This document shows, piece after piece, positions 25,511 to 35,389 of a DNA stretch of 64,000 nucleotides (position 1 is its first letter; each line of letters starts with the position of its first letter). The stretch lies in NCBI RefSeq assembly GCF_000717745.1, contig NZ_JOBH01000020.1, positions 59,541 through 123,540 of the forward strand, read 5' to 3'. The notes beneath the pieces were generated by a model, which was not told the DNA's origin, did no database searches, and worked only from the letters and a program-made list of their open reading frames with translations. The position numbers and the translations under genes are program-made. The stretch is from Streptomyces violens (lineage in GTDB: Bacteria > Actinomycetota > Actinomycetes > Streptomycetales > Streptomycetaceae).

Positions 25511-25705
25511 GATCGCTCCTAGATGAGGGGTTTTTACGAACATCAGCACAATGTCCGCTTTTGGAGATGTTGGCCCCTTGGGGGCTGCGACCCGGATGCT
25601 TCGTGACCGCTCATCCGGTGCCGACCGCACTCATATGATCATCCGTCGCCGACCGGATTCTGTCCAGAGGGCCCCCTCGTGACCGTCACCACTCAGCGGA
25701 CTGAT

Positions 25706-25733
25706 CCGTAACTTACGGTGGCGTCGGTAGGCT
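25706..25733 (+). promoter_or_regulatory. Promoter with palindromic operator before the hemolysin-III gene
   Basis: CCGTAA-C-TTACGG (25706-25718) is a perfect 13-base inverted repeat at the -35 position. TAGGCT (25728-25733) is a likely -10 lying 7 bases before the ATG at 25741, so the transcript would be leaderless. The regulator is unknown. Confidence 0.6.
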
Positions 25734-25740
25734 GGCGGCC

Positions 25741-26463
25741 ATGTCTTCCGCGCCCGAAGCCGCCGACAGCCGCACTGCCGAAAGCCCTGCTCAGGCCGTG
25801 ACCGACGCGGTCTCCGCGCTGGCCGCCCCCTTCAAACCAAAGCTGCGGGGGTGGCTGCACGCCGGGATGTTCCCGGCGGTCCTCTTCTCGGGTGTCATGC
25901 TCACCGCATTGGCGGACAGCACCCGGGGCAGGGTGGCGTGCGGCGTCTACACGCTCACCGCCTGCCTGCTCTTCGGCGTCAGTGCGATATACCACCGGGG
26001 CAACTGGGGCCCACGGGTCCTCGGCATCCTGCGCCGGCTGGATCACGCCAATATTTTTCTGATCATCGCGGGCACCTACACGCCGCTGACGATCCTGCTG
26101 CTCCCGGACGGCCGCCGGGACCTCCTGCTGTGGGGCATCTGGGTGGCCGCCGCCCTGGGCATCGCCTTCCGCGTCTTCTGGGTCGGCGCGCCGCGATGGC
26201 TCTACACACCGTGCTACATCGCGATGGGCTGGGCGGCGGTCTTCTTCCTCCCGGACTTTCTGCAGAAGGGCGGCATCGCCGTCCTCGTGCTCGTGATCGT
26301 CGGCGGGCTGCTCTACAGCGCGGGCGGCGTGATCTACGGGATCAAGCGCCCGAACCCGTCACCTCGGTGGTTCGGCTTCCATGAGGTCTTCCACCTCTTC
26401 ACCCTCGCGGCCTTCGTCGTGCACTACGTGGGCATCTCGCTGGTTGCCTATTCGCACGCCTGA
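25741..26463 (+). CDS. Hemolysin III/YqfA family membrane protein (PAQR-like)
   Basis: A 240-residue protein with seven predicted membrane segments. Family zinc ligands are visible as SAIYHRGNW, DHANIFLIIAGTYTP and FHEVFHLFTL, which match the conserved H, D and HxxxH set of the hemolysin III/adiponectin receptor superfamily. The cellular role in bacteria is poorly defined; hydrolase activity on membrane lipids has been suggested for relatives. No ribosome site is seen, in keeping with a leaderless transcript. It is divergent from the PEP carboxykinase gene. Its last codons overlap a possible minus-strand small gene. Confidence 0.92.
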   Translation: MSSAPEAADSRTAESPAQAVTDAVSALAAPFKPKLRGWLHAGMFPAVLFSGVMLTALADSTRGRVACGVYTLTACLLFGVSAIYHRGNWGPRVLGILRRLDHANIFLIIAGTYTPLTILLLPDGRRDLLLWGIWVAAALGIAFRVFWVGAPRWLYTPCYIAMGWAAVFFLPDFLQKGGIAVLVLVIVGGLLYSAGGVIYGIKRPNPSPRWFGFHEVFHLFTLAAFVVHYVGISLVAYSHA

Positions 26464-26601
26464 CCCCGCGGCCACCTGCCAGGTCACGGCGGTCACCCCG
26501 GCCAGTACCAGCGCGAGGACGACCGCCGTGCCGCCCACCAAGTAGCCGCCGACACACGCCGCGGCGGCCGCAACGACCGCTCCGTGCATGGCAGTACGCA
26601 T
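26359..26601 (-). CDS. Possible small membrane protein
   Basis: An 80-residue frame from ATG 26601 with GGAGGGG about 11 bases upstream; GTG at 26610 is an alternative start. Residues 6-45 are strongly hydrophobic and Ala/Val/Gly-rich (AAAACVGGYLVGGTAVVLAL), probably one or two membrane segments, followed by a charged tail. The last 105 bases run antisense to the end of the hemolysin-III gene, which is unusual and weakens the call. It is included because it occupies the otherwise empty stretch 26464-26748 and has a fair ribosome site. No family is recognised. Confidence 0.4.
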   Translation of the reverse strand: MRTAMHGAVVAAAAACVGGYLVGGTAVVLALVLAGVTAVTWQVAAGSGVRIGNQRDAHVVHDEGREGEEVEDLMEAEPPR

Positions 26602-26748
26602 CCGCAACACCCCCTCCAGCTCTCACTGAATGTGACTGCGCGCTCTTAGAGCGTTACACATCCCACTGACAACGGGGAGACCGCCGGAGGGGGCTGGGGT
26701 GGTTGGGCTGGCTGCGGGAGGCGACCGGGCTGCTTTTTGCAGGCTGCT

Positions 26749-27768
26749 TTACAGGTCCACGAGTACCGCGCCGAGGTGGCGGCCCTCGGTCAACTCGCGC
26801 AGTGCGCGCGGCGCTTGTTCGATGCCCTGGAAGCGGGTGTGCGGGAAGGTGAGCGTGCCGTCACGCAGCCCCCGGCCGAACTGCCGGTTCCATTCCGGGA
26901 CGAGGTCCAGGTGGTCGAAGAGGGCCATGCCGCGCAGCGTGATGCCGCGCGAGAGGAGCGACAGCGTGTCGATCTCAGTCGTGGCGGGCTCGGCGGCGGA
27001 CAGCTGGGCGGCCAGCGCGCCGACGATCGCTATCCGGGCGCCGCGGTTGGCGAGGGCGAGGGCGGCCTGCAGCTGCTCGCCGCCGACGTTGTCGAAGAGC
27101 GCGTCGACGCCGTCCGGCGCCGCCTTGCGCAGCTGGTCCAGGATCGGCCCCTCGCCCCGGATCACCACGGCGTCGTAACCGAGCCCGTCCATGAGCCGCT
27201 CGGCCTTGGCGCGGGAGCCCGTACTGCCGATGACGCGGGCGGCACCGCGCTGCTTGGCGAGCTGCCCGGCCAGCGAACCCACACCGCCGGCGGCCCCGGT
27301 GATGAACACGGTGTCCCCGGGACGCACTTCCGCGCCCCGCCCGATCCCCATCAGGGCAGTGGGTCCCTGCGAGAGGTAGGCACCGGGGTCGGGCAGCAGG
27401 TCCGGCTCCAGGCGCCGCGCCTGAGAGGCGTCCATGACGGCGAACTCCCGCCACCCGAGGCGGTGTTCCACCAGGTCACCGAGGGTGAAGTCGGTACCGG
27501 GCGCGGCCACCACCTCGCCCACGGCGGAGCCGTGCAACGGGGCGCCGACCTCGTAGGACGGCATCGGTACGGCGCTCTGCTCGTCCATGAGGGTGCGCAT
27601 CACGGCGGCGACACCCATGGTGGTGGTGCGGACGAGGATCTGACCGGGCGCCGGTTCCGGTACGGGTACTTCGGCGATCTCGAAGAGGTCGTCGGTGACC
27701 GCGCCCGTGGGACGGGCGGCCAGCCGGACTTCGCGGTGGGTGGTGGGCACTTCACTGCGGATGGTCAT
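26749..27768 (-). CDS. MDR-family NADP-dependent oxidoreductase
   Basis: A 339-residue zinc-independent medium-chain reductase of the CurA/leukotriene B4 dehydrogenase group. The nucleotide-binding motif is VFITGAAGGVGSLAGQLAKQ, followed by the NADPH-selecting region IGSTGSRAKAERLMD. Other family segments are GIGRGAEVRPGD and FDNVGGEQLQAALAL. These enzymes reduce activated double bonds of enones, aldehydes or quinones. The start at 27768 (MTIRSE) is chosen over the frame start at 27816 because the extra 16 residues are not family-like. No zinc-binding Cys cluster is present. It ends 148 bases from the small membrane frame and probably forms a single-gene unit. Confidence 0.88.
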   Translation of the reverse strand: MTIRSEVPTTHREVRLAARPTGAVTDDLFEIAEVPVPEPAPGQILVRTTTMGVAAVMRTLMDEQSAVPMPSYEVGAPLHGSAVGEVVAAPGTDFTLGDLVEHRLGWREFAVMDASQARRLEPDLLPDPGAYLSQGPTALMGIGRGAEVRPGDTVFITGAAGGVGSLAGQLAKQRGAARVIGSTGSRAKAERLMDGLGYDAVVIRGEGPILDQLRKAAPDGVDALFDNVGGEQLQAALALANRGARIAIVGALAAQLSAAEPATTEIDTLSLLSRGITLRGMALFDHLDLVPEWNRQFGRGLRDGTLTFPHTRFQGIEQAPRALRELTEGRHLGAVLVDL

Positions 27769-27862
27769 GGAGTCGACGCTAGCGTCCCGTCTCCGTACGA
27801 CGTTGAGATTCCGCACATCTGTACGAATTCTTACGGCGACGGAGACGGGCGCGCTCCCGGGG

Positions 27863-29893
27863 TCAGTGCTGCTTCAGGCGCTCCGCCAGTTCGCCCGGGT
27901 CGGCGGTGGGCCGCTCGCAGGTGAAGTCGCGGCATACGTAGGCGGCGGGGCGGCCGTCCAGCAGGGGACGGTCCTTCAGGAGCGGCACCTCCTCGCTCCC
28001 GGGCTCGCCGACCGCGACCACCGCGCCGGGCGCGGTGCCCAGCAGCGCGGCGCGGTGCAGTTCACGGGTGGCCTCGTCGTCGTACGAGCCGACCACCGCG
28101 ACCTCGCGCGGGCCGTCCAGCAGCGCCTCGGCGGCCGCGAGCCCCCAGCCGATGAAGCGCGGGGCGCGGCCGCTGAGCGCCTTCACGATGCCGAGCGCAC
28201 TCTCCGCGGCCTCCCGGTGCGGCGAGCTGCCCGTGAGCGCCGCGTACGAGAGCAGGGCGCCGGCCGCCGCGGTCCACCCCGAGGGCGTGGCGTTGTCGGT
28301 CGGGTCCTGGGGGCGGCGGATCAGCGCCTCGGCGTCGTCCGCGGTGTCGTACAGCGAGCCGTCCGGGCCCCGGAAGTGGACCAGCACGGTGTCCAGGAGC
28401 AGACCCGCGAAGTCCGCCCACACGCCCTCACCGGTGACTTGGGACAGCGCCAGGAACCCCTCGGAGACGTCCGCGTAGTCCTCCAGGACACCGGAGTTGG
28501 TGCCGGGGGTGCCGTCGCGCGAGGTGCGGTGCAGCCGCGCCCGGCCGTCCATGTGCACGCGGACCAGCAGGTCGGCGGCGTCGGTCGCGGCCTGGACGAG
28601 GTCCGGGCGGTCGAAGTACGCGCCGGTCTCCGCGAGCGCGGCGATGGCCAGGCCGTTCCAGGCGGCCACGACCTTGTCGTCCCGGCCGGGGCGGGGCCGT
28701 TCGTCGCGCGCGGCGCGCAGCCGCTCCTTGATGCCCGCGATCCGGTCGGCTTCCAGCAGCCCGTCGGTGTCCGGAAGCTGGAGCACGGAGGCGCCCTCCT
28801 CGAAGGTGCCCTCCTCGGTGACGCCGAAGTACTCGGCGGCCACCTGCGCGTCCTTCTCCCCCAGCACCTCGGTGAGCTGCTCGGGCGTCCATACGTAGTA
28901 CGCGCCCTCGACGTGCCGCCCCGAGCCGTCGTCGCTGTCGGCGTCCAGCGCGGAGGCGAAGCCGAGCTGGTCGGTGCGGAGTTCGCGGACCATGAAGTCG
29001 GCGGTCTCCAGGGCGATACGGCGGGCGAGGCCGGAGCCCGTGGCGCGCCACAGGTGGGCGTACACCCGGCACAGCAGCGCATTGTCGTACAGCATCTTCT
29101 CGAAGTGCGGAACCACCCATTCCGCATCCACGGAATAGCGCGCGAAACCGCCGCCGAGCTGGTCGTAAATGCCGCCGCGCGCCATCGCCTCGCAGGTGGC
29201 CGTCACCATTTGCAGCGCGCCTTCGGAATCGGTCCTGGCGTGGTGGCGCAGCAGGAATTCCAGCACCATCGACGGCGGGAATTTCGGCGCGCCGCCGAAT
29301 CCGCCGCGGTTCGCGTCGAAATCCCGGGTCAGCTGCATGAGGGCGGCGAGCAGGTCCTCGCGCTCCGGCGGCTGCACGCCGCCCGCGGTCAGCGAGCGGC
29401 CGGCGAGATCGCGCACGATCTTCCCCGCGACCTCGCCGACCTCCTCCCTGCGGTCCGCCCAGGCGCTCTTCACGCCCTCCAGGACCTGGGAGAACGAGGG
29501 CATGCCGTGGCGCGGCGCCGGCGGGAAGTAGGTACCGAAGTAGAACGGCTCGGCGTCCGGCGTGAGAAAGACCGTCATCGGCCAGCCGCCGTGCCCCGTG
29601 GCGGCCTGCACGGCCTCCATGTACACGGCGTCGACGTCCGGGCGCTCCTCGCGGTCCACCTTCACCGACACGAAGTTCTCGTTCAGCAGCGCGGCGGTGG
29701 CCTCGTCCTCGAAGGATTCGTGCGCCATGACGTGGCACCAGTGGCAACTGCTGTATCCGACGCTGAGCAGCACCGGGACGCCGCGCCGCCGCGCCTCCTC
29801 GAACGCCTCGGTGGACCACGGCCACCACTCGACCGGGTTTTCGGCGTGCTGGAGCAGATACGGGGAAGTCTCATGAGCCAGGCGGTTCGGCAT
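27863..29893 (-). CDS. YyaL/spermatogenesis-associated-20-like protein with thioredoxin fold (DUF255)
   Basis: A 676-residue protein. The N-terminal 160 residues are a thioredoxin-like domain: [19 protein letters not shown] is a signature of the family, and the active-site motif is [14 protein letters not shown] (CxxC form). The rest is an (alpha/alpha)6 barrel resembling glycosidases or epimerases ([45 protein letters not shown]). The biochemical role is unknown; a redox-linked sugar or cofactor enzyme is possible. It starts at ATG 29893. The 192 bases up to the divergent STAND gene at 30086 should contain both promoters. Confidence 0.93.
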   Translation of the reverse strand: MPNRLAHETSPYLLQHAENPVEWWPWSTEAFEEARRRGVPVLLSVGYSSCHWCHVMAHESFEDEATAALLNENFVSVKVDREERPDVDAVYMEAVQAATGHGGWPMTVFLTPDAEPFYFGTYFPPAPRHGMPSFSQVLEGVKSAWADRREEVGEVAGKIVRDLAGRSLTAGGVQPPEREDLLAALMQLTRDFDANRGGFGGAPKFPPSMVLEFLLRHHARTDSEGALQMVTATCEAMARGGIYDQLGGGFARYSVDAEWVVPHFEKMLYDNALLCRVYAHLWRATGSGLARRIALETADFMVRELRTDQLGFASALDADSDDGSGRHVEGAYYVWTPEQLTEVLGEKDAQVAAEYFGVTEEGTFEEGASVLQLPDTDGLLEADRIAGIKERLRAARDERPRPGRDDKVVAAWNGLAIAALAETGAYFDRPDLVQAATDAADLLVRVHMDGRARLHRTSRDGTPGTNSGVLEDYADVSEGFLALSQVTGEGVWADFAGLLLDTVLVHFRGPDGSLYDTADDAEALIRRPQDPTDNATPSGWTAAAGALLSYAALTGSSPHREAAESALGIVKALSGRAPRFIGWGLAAAEALLDGPREVAVVGSYDDEATRELHRAALLGTAPGAVVAVGEPGSEEVPLLKDRPLLDGRPAAYVCRDFTCERPTADPGELAERLKQH

Positions 29894-30085
29894 GGGGCCA
29901 TCCTCTCTCACGGGTGCGCCCGGAAGGTGCGTGGCGGATCCGCCGGGGGCCCGCAATACCCGGCACGGCGGACGTTTCACGGTCCGTGTGACACGTCCGG
30001 GCGGAGTTATCCACAGGGCTGCCGGATTCGGCGGGGAGACGGAACACTGGGCGTACAAAGCGATCATCGCTGGAGGGGGATCCAG

Positions 30086-33000
30086 ATGACGGGCTCACCG
30101 GCTGTTCTGCGCGACGCCCATCGCGCGGACGCGGACGCGCTGTTGGCGCGCGCGGTCGAGGAAGAGGTGCGCCGCTCGGGCGGGCGCGTCGACGGGGGCG
30201 TCCTGCTCGGCAGGGCCCGCGACGCGCTGGACCAGCTCGCGGCCGGCGCCGCCGAGGAGTACGGCGCGTATGTGCGCGCGCTGGACGAGGCGGCGGCGGC
30301 GCGCCGGCCGCTGACGGAGCGGCTGACGCGCAAGGAGACGGGCACGCCCGCGGTGGTCACGCTGGTCGCGGCGGTCACCGCCGTCGCCGCCGACCTCGCG
30401 TACGGCACGGGCCCGGGGACCGCGCTGGGCACGGGCGCCGCGGTCGCGGTCGCGGGAGCCGCGGCGACGGTCCTGAAGCTGACGGCGGGGCACTGGCCGG
30501 CCGCGCACCAGCAGGCGGGGATGCGCGGCCAGCCGGGCGGCCCCGAGCAGCTGCGGCTCCAGTGGCTGACGGCCCTGGAGGTGCGCGGCATCCGCCCGTT
30601 CCTGGACCAGCAGCGGATGCTGTCTGCGGCGACGCGGAACAGCGGGGCGGGCAGCGGCAAGAGCGCCGGGACGGCCGGGCGCGGGCCGCAGCTCCGCGGC
30701 GGCGACCGCAGCGCGGCGGCCCGCCGGCGGTCGGTGCTGGCCGAGTCCTTCCACCATCTCCCGGACCCGCAGGGCCCGTTCGCCGGCCGCCGGTCCCAGT
30801 TGACGCAGATCACCCAGTGGGTGCACGCCGCCCGCGCCAGTACGGAGACCAAGCCGACGGTGGTGGTGCTGCACGGCGAGCCGGGCTCGGGGCGGACGGC
30901 GCTCGCGGTGCGGGCCGCGCGGCAGCTGCGCGACCAGTTCCGCGGGGCGTGCGTGGTGGACCTGCGCGGCGAGACCCCGGGCGAGACCCCGCTGCCCACC
31001 CGGGACGCGCTGCTGCACCTGCTGAACCGCCTCGGGGCGCCCCGCGAGCAGCTGCTGTTCCGCGAGCGGCCCTCGCCGGAGCAGCACGTGAAGCGGCTGA
31101 CGGAGCTGTACCACCAGCATCTGACGAATCTCCCGGTGGTGGTCCTGCTCGACGACGCCACCGACCCGGAGCAGGTCCGCACGCTGGTGCCGGACCGTTC
31201 GGAGTCCCTCGTGCTGGTGACGGCGCGGGAGCCGCTGGAGCTGCCCGACGGGCTGCCGGCGTGGGTGCACCAGCTGCCGGTGGGCCCGCTGGACACCGCG
31301 GGCGTCGAGGAGCTGCTGCGCGGCACCGGGGTGGCGGGCGCGGCCGGGCCGTACGACCCGCAGGCCCTGGACCGGATCGGTGAGCTGTGCGCGGGGCTGC
31401 CGCTGCCGTTGCGGGTGGCGGGCTCCTCGCTGGACCGGCGCGACCCCGCCACGCTGGCGGCGGACCTCGCGGCGTACGGCCCGGTGACGGCCGTGGAGCG
31501 GGCCCTGTGGCTGCGGTACACGGACCAGTCCGACGCCGAGCGGCGGCTGCTGCGCCGGCTGGCGCTGGTCGGCCGGGCCAGCCTGGGCGCGGCAGCGGCG
31601 GCGGCGCTGCTGGGCGTCGAGGAGGAGGAAGCGGAGCGGCGGCTGGGCCGGCTGGCCGAGGCCGGGCTGGTCGAGCACGTCCGCGGCAGCCGGTACCGCC
31701 TCCACTCCCAAGTGCACCGCTTCGCGCACGCCCGGCTGCTGGACGAGGAGGACCCGGCCGAGCGGTCCACCGCCCAGGAGCGGCTGATGCGCAGCTACGC
31801 CGAGCTCGCGGACTCCGTCATCCGCCTGGTCGACGGCAACACCTCCACCCGCGCCGACCGCTTCGGCTCGCACGGCTTCACCTCGCTCGACGCGGCGCTG
31901 CAGTGGCTGGACGACGAGACCAGCTTCATCACGGCCGCGCTGCGCCACGCCGACCAGGACGTGGACCAGGCCACCCTCTCCCACCTCCTCGGCGCGCTCG
32001 CGGACTACTGCCTGCTCCGCGGCGACCTGTACCGCCTCGGCGAGCTGAACGAGCTGACGAAGGCCGCCGACAAGGGCCTGCTGGCCCGCTCGGTCCAGTG
32101 GCGCACCGGCGTCGCGGCCCGTCAGCTCGGCGAGCTGGACAGGGCCCGTACGACGCTGTCCTCGGTGGTCGATCTGTACTTCGAGGCGGAGCACCCGGCG
32201 GGCGCGGCGCGCGCCCTGCGCGACCTGGGCATCACCCTCCAGCAGCAGGGCAATCTCACCGAGGCGGCGGCGAAGCTGCGGGAGGCCCTGGCCATGCAGA
32301 GCGGGGACGCCATGCGCGGCGACCGCGCGTGGACGCTGCACGCGCTGGCGGCGGTGGAGCGGGACCGGGCGCAGCTGGCCGAGGCCTTCGCGCTGCTCGA
32401 CGAGGCGCTGGAGCTGCACCGGGAGAGCGAGAGCCTGCACGGCCAGGCGTGGGCGCACTTCCAGCTCGGCCAGGCGTGTCTGCGCCAGGGCGATGTGCCG
32501 CGGGCCGAGCGCGAGCTCCAAGAGGCGCTGGAGCTGTACGGCCGCACGCAGGACGAGCGCGGCGAGGCGTGGGCGATGACCCAGCTCGCCCGGGCCCGGC
32601 TGGTGGACGGCGACCCGGGCCCCGCGGTGGACCAGCTGCGCCAGGCCCTCCCGCTGCACCGCCGGCACGAGGACGCCCGGGGCGAGGCGTGGACGCTGTA
32701 CTACCTCGGCCAGGCCCTGGAGGAGAACGGCGACAAGGACGAGGGCGTGCGACAGCTGGACCGGGCGCGCACGATGTTCAGCCGGATGCACGACGCGTAC
32801 GGCCTGGCGTGCGCCCGGCACCACTCCGGGCGGATCACCCGTGACGTGCGGGCCGCGCAGACCGGCTCGCTGCGCAACAGCGGCTTCGCGCGCCAGCTGC
32901 TGCAGGACGCCCGCCGGGACTTCCAGCGGATCGGGGTGCCGCACAGCGAGGCGTGGTCCTGCCTGGAGCTGGCGGTCATCGACGCGGGGAACGGCAGGAG

Positions 33001-33376
33001 CGCGCCGGCCCTGGCGCTGGCCGACGAGGCGGCGGAGATCTTCGCGGGCTACGGCGACCGGCGCGGCGAGGACTGGGCCCGCTTCCTGCGCTGCACGCTG
33101 CTGCCGCTGGCCTCGCCGGGCGGCTCGGTGGTGGGCACGGCTGTCGCCCAGGAGGAGCTGGCCGAGCTGCGGCGCTCCCCGCACCCGGCCCGCGACTCCA
33201 AGCTGGAGGACTGCGCCGAGGCGTTCGCCGTACTGCTGGGCCGCGGCGTCGAGCCGGAGGCCGGCTGGCAGGCCTGGCGCCTGGGCATGGTCCCGACCCG
33301 CCACGCCCGCGAGATCATGGGCGTCCCCCTGGAGGCGATAGGCAGGCGGGACCGGCCGCGGACGACGCCGGCGTAA
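30086..33376 (+). CDS. Large STAND-type ATPase with TPR repeats and altered P-loop
   Basis: A 1096-residue protein. Residues 1-85 are helical, and two membrane segments lie near 88-105 and 113-133. An NB-ARC-like module follows from about 235: [15 protein letters not shown], the P-loop GEPGSGRT (264-271), Walker B VVVLLDDA and LVLVTAREP. The P-loop lysine is replaced by Arg270. A winged-helix-like part ends in [15 protein letters not shown], and from about 640 there are many TPR motifs ([20 protein letters not shown] and similar), with the recurring GEAW/GQAW start. Such proteins act as signal-gated scaffolds or regulators in Streptomyces. No DNA-binding head of SARP type is seen. GGAGGGG precedes the ATG. 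It is likely membrane-bound. Confidence 0.88.
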   Translation: MTGSPAVLRDAHRADADALLARAVEEEVRRSGGRVDGGVLLGRARDALDQLAAGAAEEYGAYVRALDEAAAARRPLTERLTRKETGTPAVVTLVAAVTAVAADLAYGTGPGTALGTGAAVAVAGAAATVLKLTAGHWPAAHQQAGMRGQPGGPEQLRLQWLTALEVRGIRPFLDQQRMLSAATRNSGAGSGKSAGTAGRGPQLRGGDRSAAARRRSVLAESFHHLPDPQGPFAGRRSQLTQITQWVHAARASTETKPTVVVLHGEPGSGRTALAVRAARQLRDQFRGACVVDLRGETPGETPLPTRDALLHLLNRLGAPREQLLFRERPSPEQHVKRLTELYHQHLTNLPVVVLLDDATDPEQVRTLVPDRSESLVLVTAREPLELPDGLPAWVHQLPVGPLDTAGVEELLRGTGVAGAAGPYDPQALDRIGELCAGLPLPLRVAGSSLDRRDPATLAADLAAYGPVTAVERALWLRYTDQSDAERRLLRRLALVGRASLGAAAAAALLGVEEEEAERRLGRLAEAGLVEHVRGSRYRLHSQVHRFAHARLLDEEDPAERSTAQERLMRSYAELADSVIRLVDGNTSTRADRFGSHGFTSLDAALQWLDDETSFITAALRHADQDVDQATLSHLLGALADYCLLRGDLYRLGELNELTKAADKGLLARSVQWRTGVAARQLGELDRARTTLSSVVDLYFEAEHPAGAARALRDLGITLQQQGNLTEAAAKLREALAMQSGDAMRGDRAWTLHALAAVERDRAQLAEAFALLDEALELHRESESLHGQAWAHFQLGQACLRQGDVPRAERELQEALELYGRTQDERGEAWAMTQLARARLVDGDPGPAVDQLRQALPLHRRHEDARGEAWTLYYLGQALEENGDKDEGVRQLDRARTMFSRMHDAYGLACARHHSGRITRDVRAAQTGSLRNSGFARQLLQDARRDFQRIGVPHSEAWSCLELAVIDAGNGRSAPALALADEAAEIFAGYGDRRGEDWARFLRCTLLPLASPGGSVVGTAVAQEELAELRRSPHPARDSKLEDCAEAFAVLLGRGVEPEAGWQAWRLGMVPTRHAREIMGVPLEAIGRRDRPRTTPA

Positions 33377-33396
33377 CGGCACCCGGGCAGCGCGAA

Positions 33397-33421
33397 GCCC
33401 GGCCGGGCGGCAATGCCGGGC
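33397..33421. terminator. Weak hairpin after the STAND gene
   Basis: GCCCGGC (33397-33403) and GCCGGGC (33415-33421) form a 7-base stem with an 11-base loop, 20 bases after the stop codon at 33376. It is short compared with other terminators in the window. Confidence 0.4.
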
Positions 33422-33473
33422 CGGACGGGCGCCGTGCGGGACGGCGGCAGCCGGAGGCCGCCACCCGCCCCGC

Positions 33474-33782
33474 TCAGGTGGTCTTCGGAGCGCCCTTCGC
33501 CGGGGTGGCCGGCGCCGCGGTGCTCTTCGCCGACGGCTCCTGGCCGTCACCGCCGTCCGCGCCGTCTCCGGCGTCGCTCTTGGCGGTCGCCGCGTCCGGC
33601 TGCTGCTCGAAGTCGACCTTCCGCATGTGCTTGTTCATCGACTTCATCAGCAGCCAGACGGCGCCGCCGATGACCGCGAAGACGATGAAGCCAAGGACTC
33701 CGGGGGTCACCTTGTTCTCGTCCAGCTCCTTGGCAAGGGGGACGAGATGAGTCATGGCGAGGGTGCTGGTCGCGCTCATCAT
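33474..33782 (-). CDS. Small membrane protein downstream of mca
   Basis: A 102-residue protein with one membrane helix (TPGVLGFIVFAVIGGAVWLL), a basic juxtamembrane stretch (KSMNKHMRKVDFEQQ) and a disordered tail rich in Ala, Asp, Gly and Pro. I do not know its function; related proteins appear after mca in other actinomycetes as far as I recall. The ATG at 33782 lies 4 bases after the mca stop, though no good ribosome site is visible. An alternative start at Met10 (MTHLVPLAKELDE) is closer to the conserved-looking part. It converges on the STAND gene. Confidence 0.75.
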   Translation of the reverse strand: MMSATSTLAMTHLVPLAKELDENKVTPGVLGFIVFAVIGGAVWLLMKSMNKHMRKVDFEQQPDAATAKSDAGDGADGGDGQEPSAKSTAAPATPAKGAPKTT

Positions 33783-33786
33783 GAGG

Positions 33787-34659
33787 TCAATTGTTGCGGA
33801 TGCCCGCGAAGAGGTCGTCCTCGGGGAGGGAGGTGTCCACCAGAGACTTGGCGAGCTCGTACTCCTCGGTGGGCCAGACCTCCTTCTGGATCTCCATCGG
33901 GACGCGGAACCACCCGCCGTCGGGGTCGATCTGCGTGGCGTGCGCGATCAGCGCCTTGTCCCGGATCTCGAAGTAGTCCGCGCACGGGATGTACGTGGTC
34001 AGCGTGCGCTCGGCCCGCTCGAAGGACTTCCAGCGCTCCAGCCACTCGCCGTACGGCGACTCCATGCCGCGCTCCAGCAGCGCCTCGTGGAGCGCGACCG
34101 TGCGCGGGCGGTTGAAGCCCTGGTTGTAGTAGAGCTTCAGCGGCTGGTAGGGCTCGCCCGCGTCCGGGTACTTCGAGGCGTCACCGGCCGCTTCGAAGGC
34201 CACCATCGAGATCTTGTGGGTCATGATGTGGTCGGGGTGCGGGTAGCCGCCGTTCTCGTCGTACGTCGTGATGACCTGCGGCTTGAACGAACGGATCAGT
34301 CTCACCAGCGGCTCGGCCGCGGCCTCGACGTCCTGCAGCGCGAAGCAGCCCTCGGGCAGCGGCGGCAGCGGGTCGCCCTCGGGCAGCCCGGAGTCCACGA
34401 AGCCCAGCCACTCCTGCTTGACGCCCAGGATCTCCCGGGCCTCGTCCATCTCCTTCTTGCGCACCTCGTGGATGTGCGCCTCGATGTACGGGTCGCCCTG
34501 GAGCTTGGGATTGAGGATGTCGCCGCGCTCTCCCCCGGTGCAGGTAGCGACCAGCACGTCCACCCCCTCGGACACGTACTTGGCCATGGTGGCCGCGCCC
34601 TTGCTCGACTCATCGTCGGGGTGGGCGTGCACCGCCATCATTCGCAGCTGCTCAGTCAA
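33787..34659 (-). CDS. mca: Mycothiol S-conjugate amidase
   Basis: A 290-residue zinc amidase of the PIG-L/MshB fold that cleaves mycothiol conjugates to a mercapturic acid and GlcN-inositol in detoxification. Zinc ligands are in VHAHPDDESSKG and YPHPDHIMTH. Family segments also include TYDENGGYPHPD and KLYYNQGFN. The start is taken as TTG at 34659, because GAGGA lies 9-10 bases upstream and the product then begins TEQLRMMAVHAHPDD. A second TTG at 34677, inside a near repeat TTGACTGAG, would add six residues but has no ribosome site. It is divergent from the DUF4307 gene. Confidence 0.95.
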   Translation of the reverse strand: MTEQLRMMAVHAHPDDESSKGAATMAKYVSEGVDVLVATCTGGERGDILNPKLQGDPYIEAHIHEVRKKEMDEAREILGVKQEWLGFVDSGLPEGDPLPPLPEGCFALQDVEAAAEPLVRLIRSFKPQVITTYDENGGYPHPDHIMTHKISMVAFEAAGDASKYPDAGEPYQPLKLYYNQGFNRPRTVALHEALLERGMESPYGEWLERWKSFERAERTLTTYIPCADYFEIRDKALIAHATQIDPDGGWFRVPMEIQKEVWPTEEYELAKSLVDTSLPEDDLFAGIRNN

Positions 34660-34766
34660 GACTCGATCCTCAGTCAAGGGTCATGGGACGCCGTTGAACG
34701 ACGCCTTCTATAGTGACCGAAGCGAGGGGGCATTTAATTCCAGGTCCCCGTACCAGGAGGAAGATC

Positions 34767-35189
34767 ATGGCCGCGGTGCGCGACGGACTGCCCGACGGAC
34801 GGTACGGCCGTACCGCCGACGAGCGAGCCGACCGCAAGCTCAAGGTCATCGGCGCGGTGCTGGGCGCCGCGCTGGTCGCCATGGTCGCCTGGTTCGGCAT
34901 CTCCTACATCACCGGACAGGACCTCAGCGGCCGCCTGGTCACGTACAAGGTCGTCTCCGACACCACGGTGCAGGCGCACCTGGAGGTCGTGAAGGACCCC
35001 GGCACCAAGGGCGTGTGCACGCTCCGCTCGCAGTCCGCCGACGGCGCCGAGGTCGGCCGCAAGGACGTCCCGGTGGATCAGGCGAAGAGCCAGGTCGACA
35101 CGGTGATCACGATCCGGACCACGGCCCGGGCGACCAACGCCGAGCTGGTCGGCTGCACGACCTCGGACGCCCCGGGCGCAAGTACCTGA
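34767..35189 (+). CDS. DUF4307-type single-pass membrane protein
   Basis: A 140-residue protein. It has a basic cytoplasmic head (DGRYGRTADERADRKLK), a membrane helix (VIGAVLGAALVAMVAWFGIS) and a beta-rich outer domain of about 90 residues with a pair of Cys (KGVCTLRS and LVGCTTS) that could bond. It matches the actinobacterial DUF4307 layout found beside mca. Function unknown. CAGGAGG lies 6 bases before the ATG at 34767. A TATAGT hexamer (34709-34714) is a candidate -10. The longer in-frame start at 34713 overlaps that hexamer and is rejected. Confidence 0.85.
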   Translation: MAAVRDGLPDGRYGRTADERADRKLKVIGAVLGAALVAMVAWFGISYITGQDLSGRLVTYKVVSDTTVQAHLEVVKDPGTKGVCTLRSQSADGAEVGRKDVPVDQAKSQVDTVITIRTTARATNAELVGCTTSDAPGAST

Positions 35190-35389
35190 AAGCCGGCGCC
35201 CGGCGCCCGTTCCGGGACTCGCCCGGAATCGCCTCCCGGCCGCGCTGACCAGCGGTGACGTGTTTTTTGCGGTTTACCGCTCCCCCTTTTGTGCCGTAAT
35301 TGTTAGGCTCGTGGTTTCGCCCACCCGAGAAGGCGCAAGCCTTCCTGGTAGGGCGTTTGATTTATCCCCAGTACCGACGAGGAGCACCT

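Noticed and set aside
25511..25740. Possible tRNA or riboswitch upstream of the PEP carboxykinase gene
   Set aside because: Short inverted repeats exist, but no cloverleaf and no known riboswitch motif could be recognised.
30095..33550. A 1151-codon minus-strand frame opposite the STAND gene
   Set aside because: Antisense shadow; the plus-strand frame has clear NB-ARC-like and TPR motifs.
34660..34677. Upstream TTG start for mca giving six extra residues
   Set aside because: No ribosome site precedes it, while GAGGA stands 9-10 bases before the TTG at 34659.
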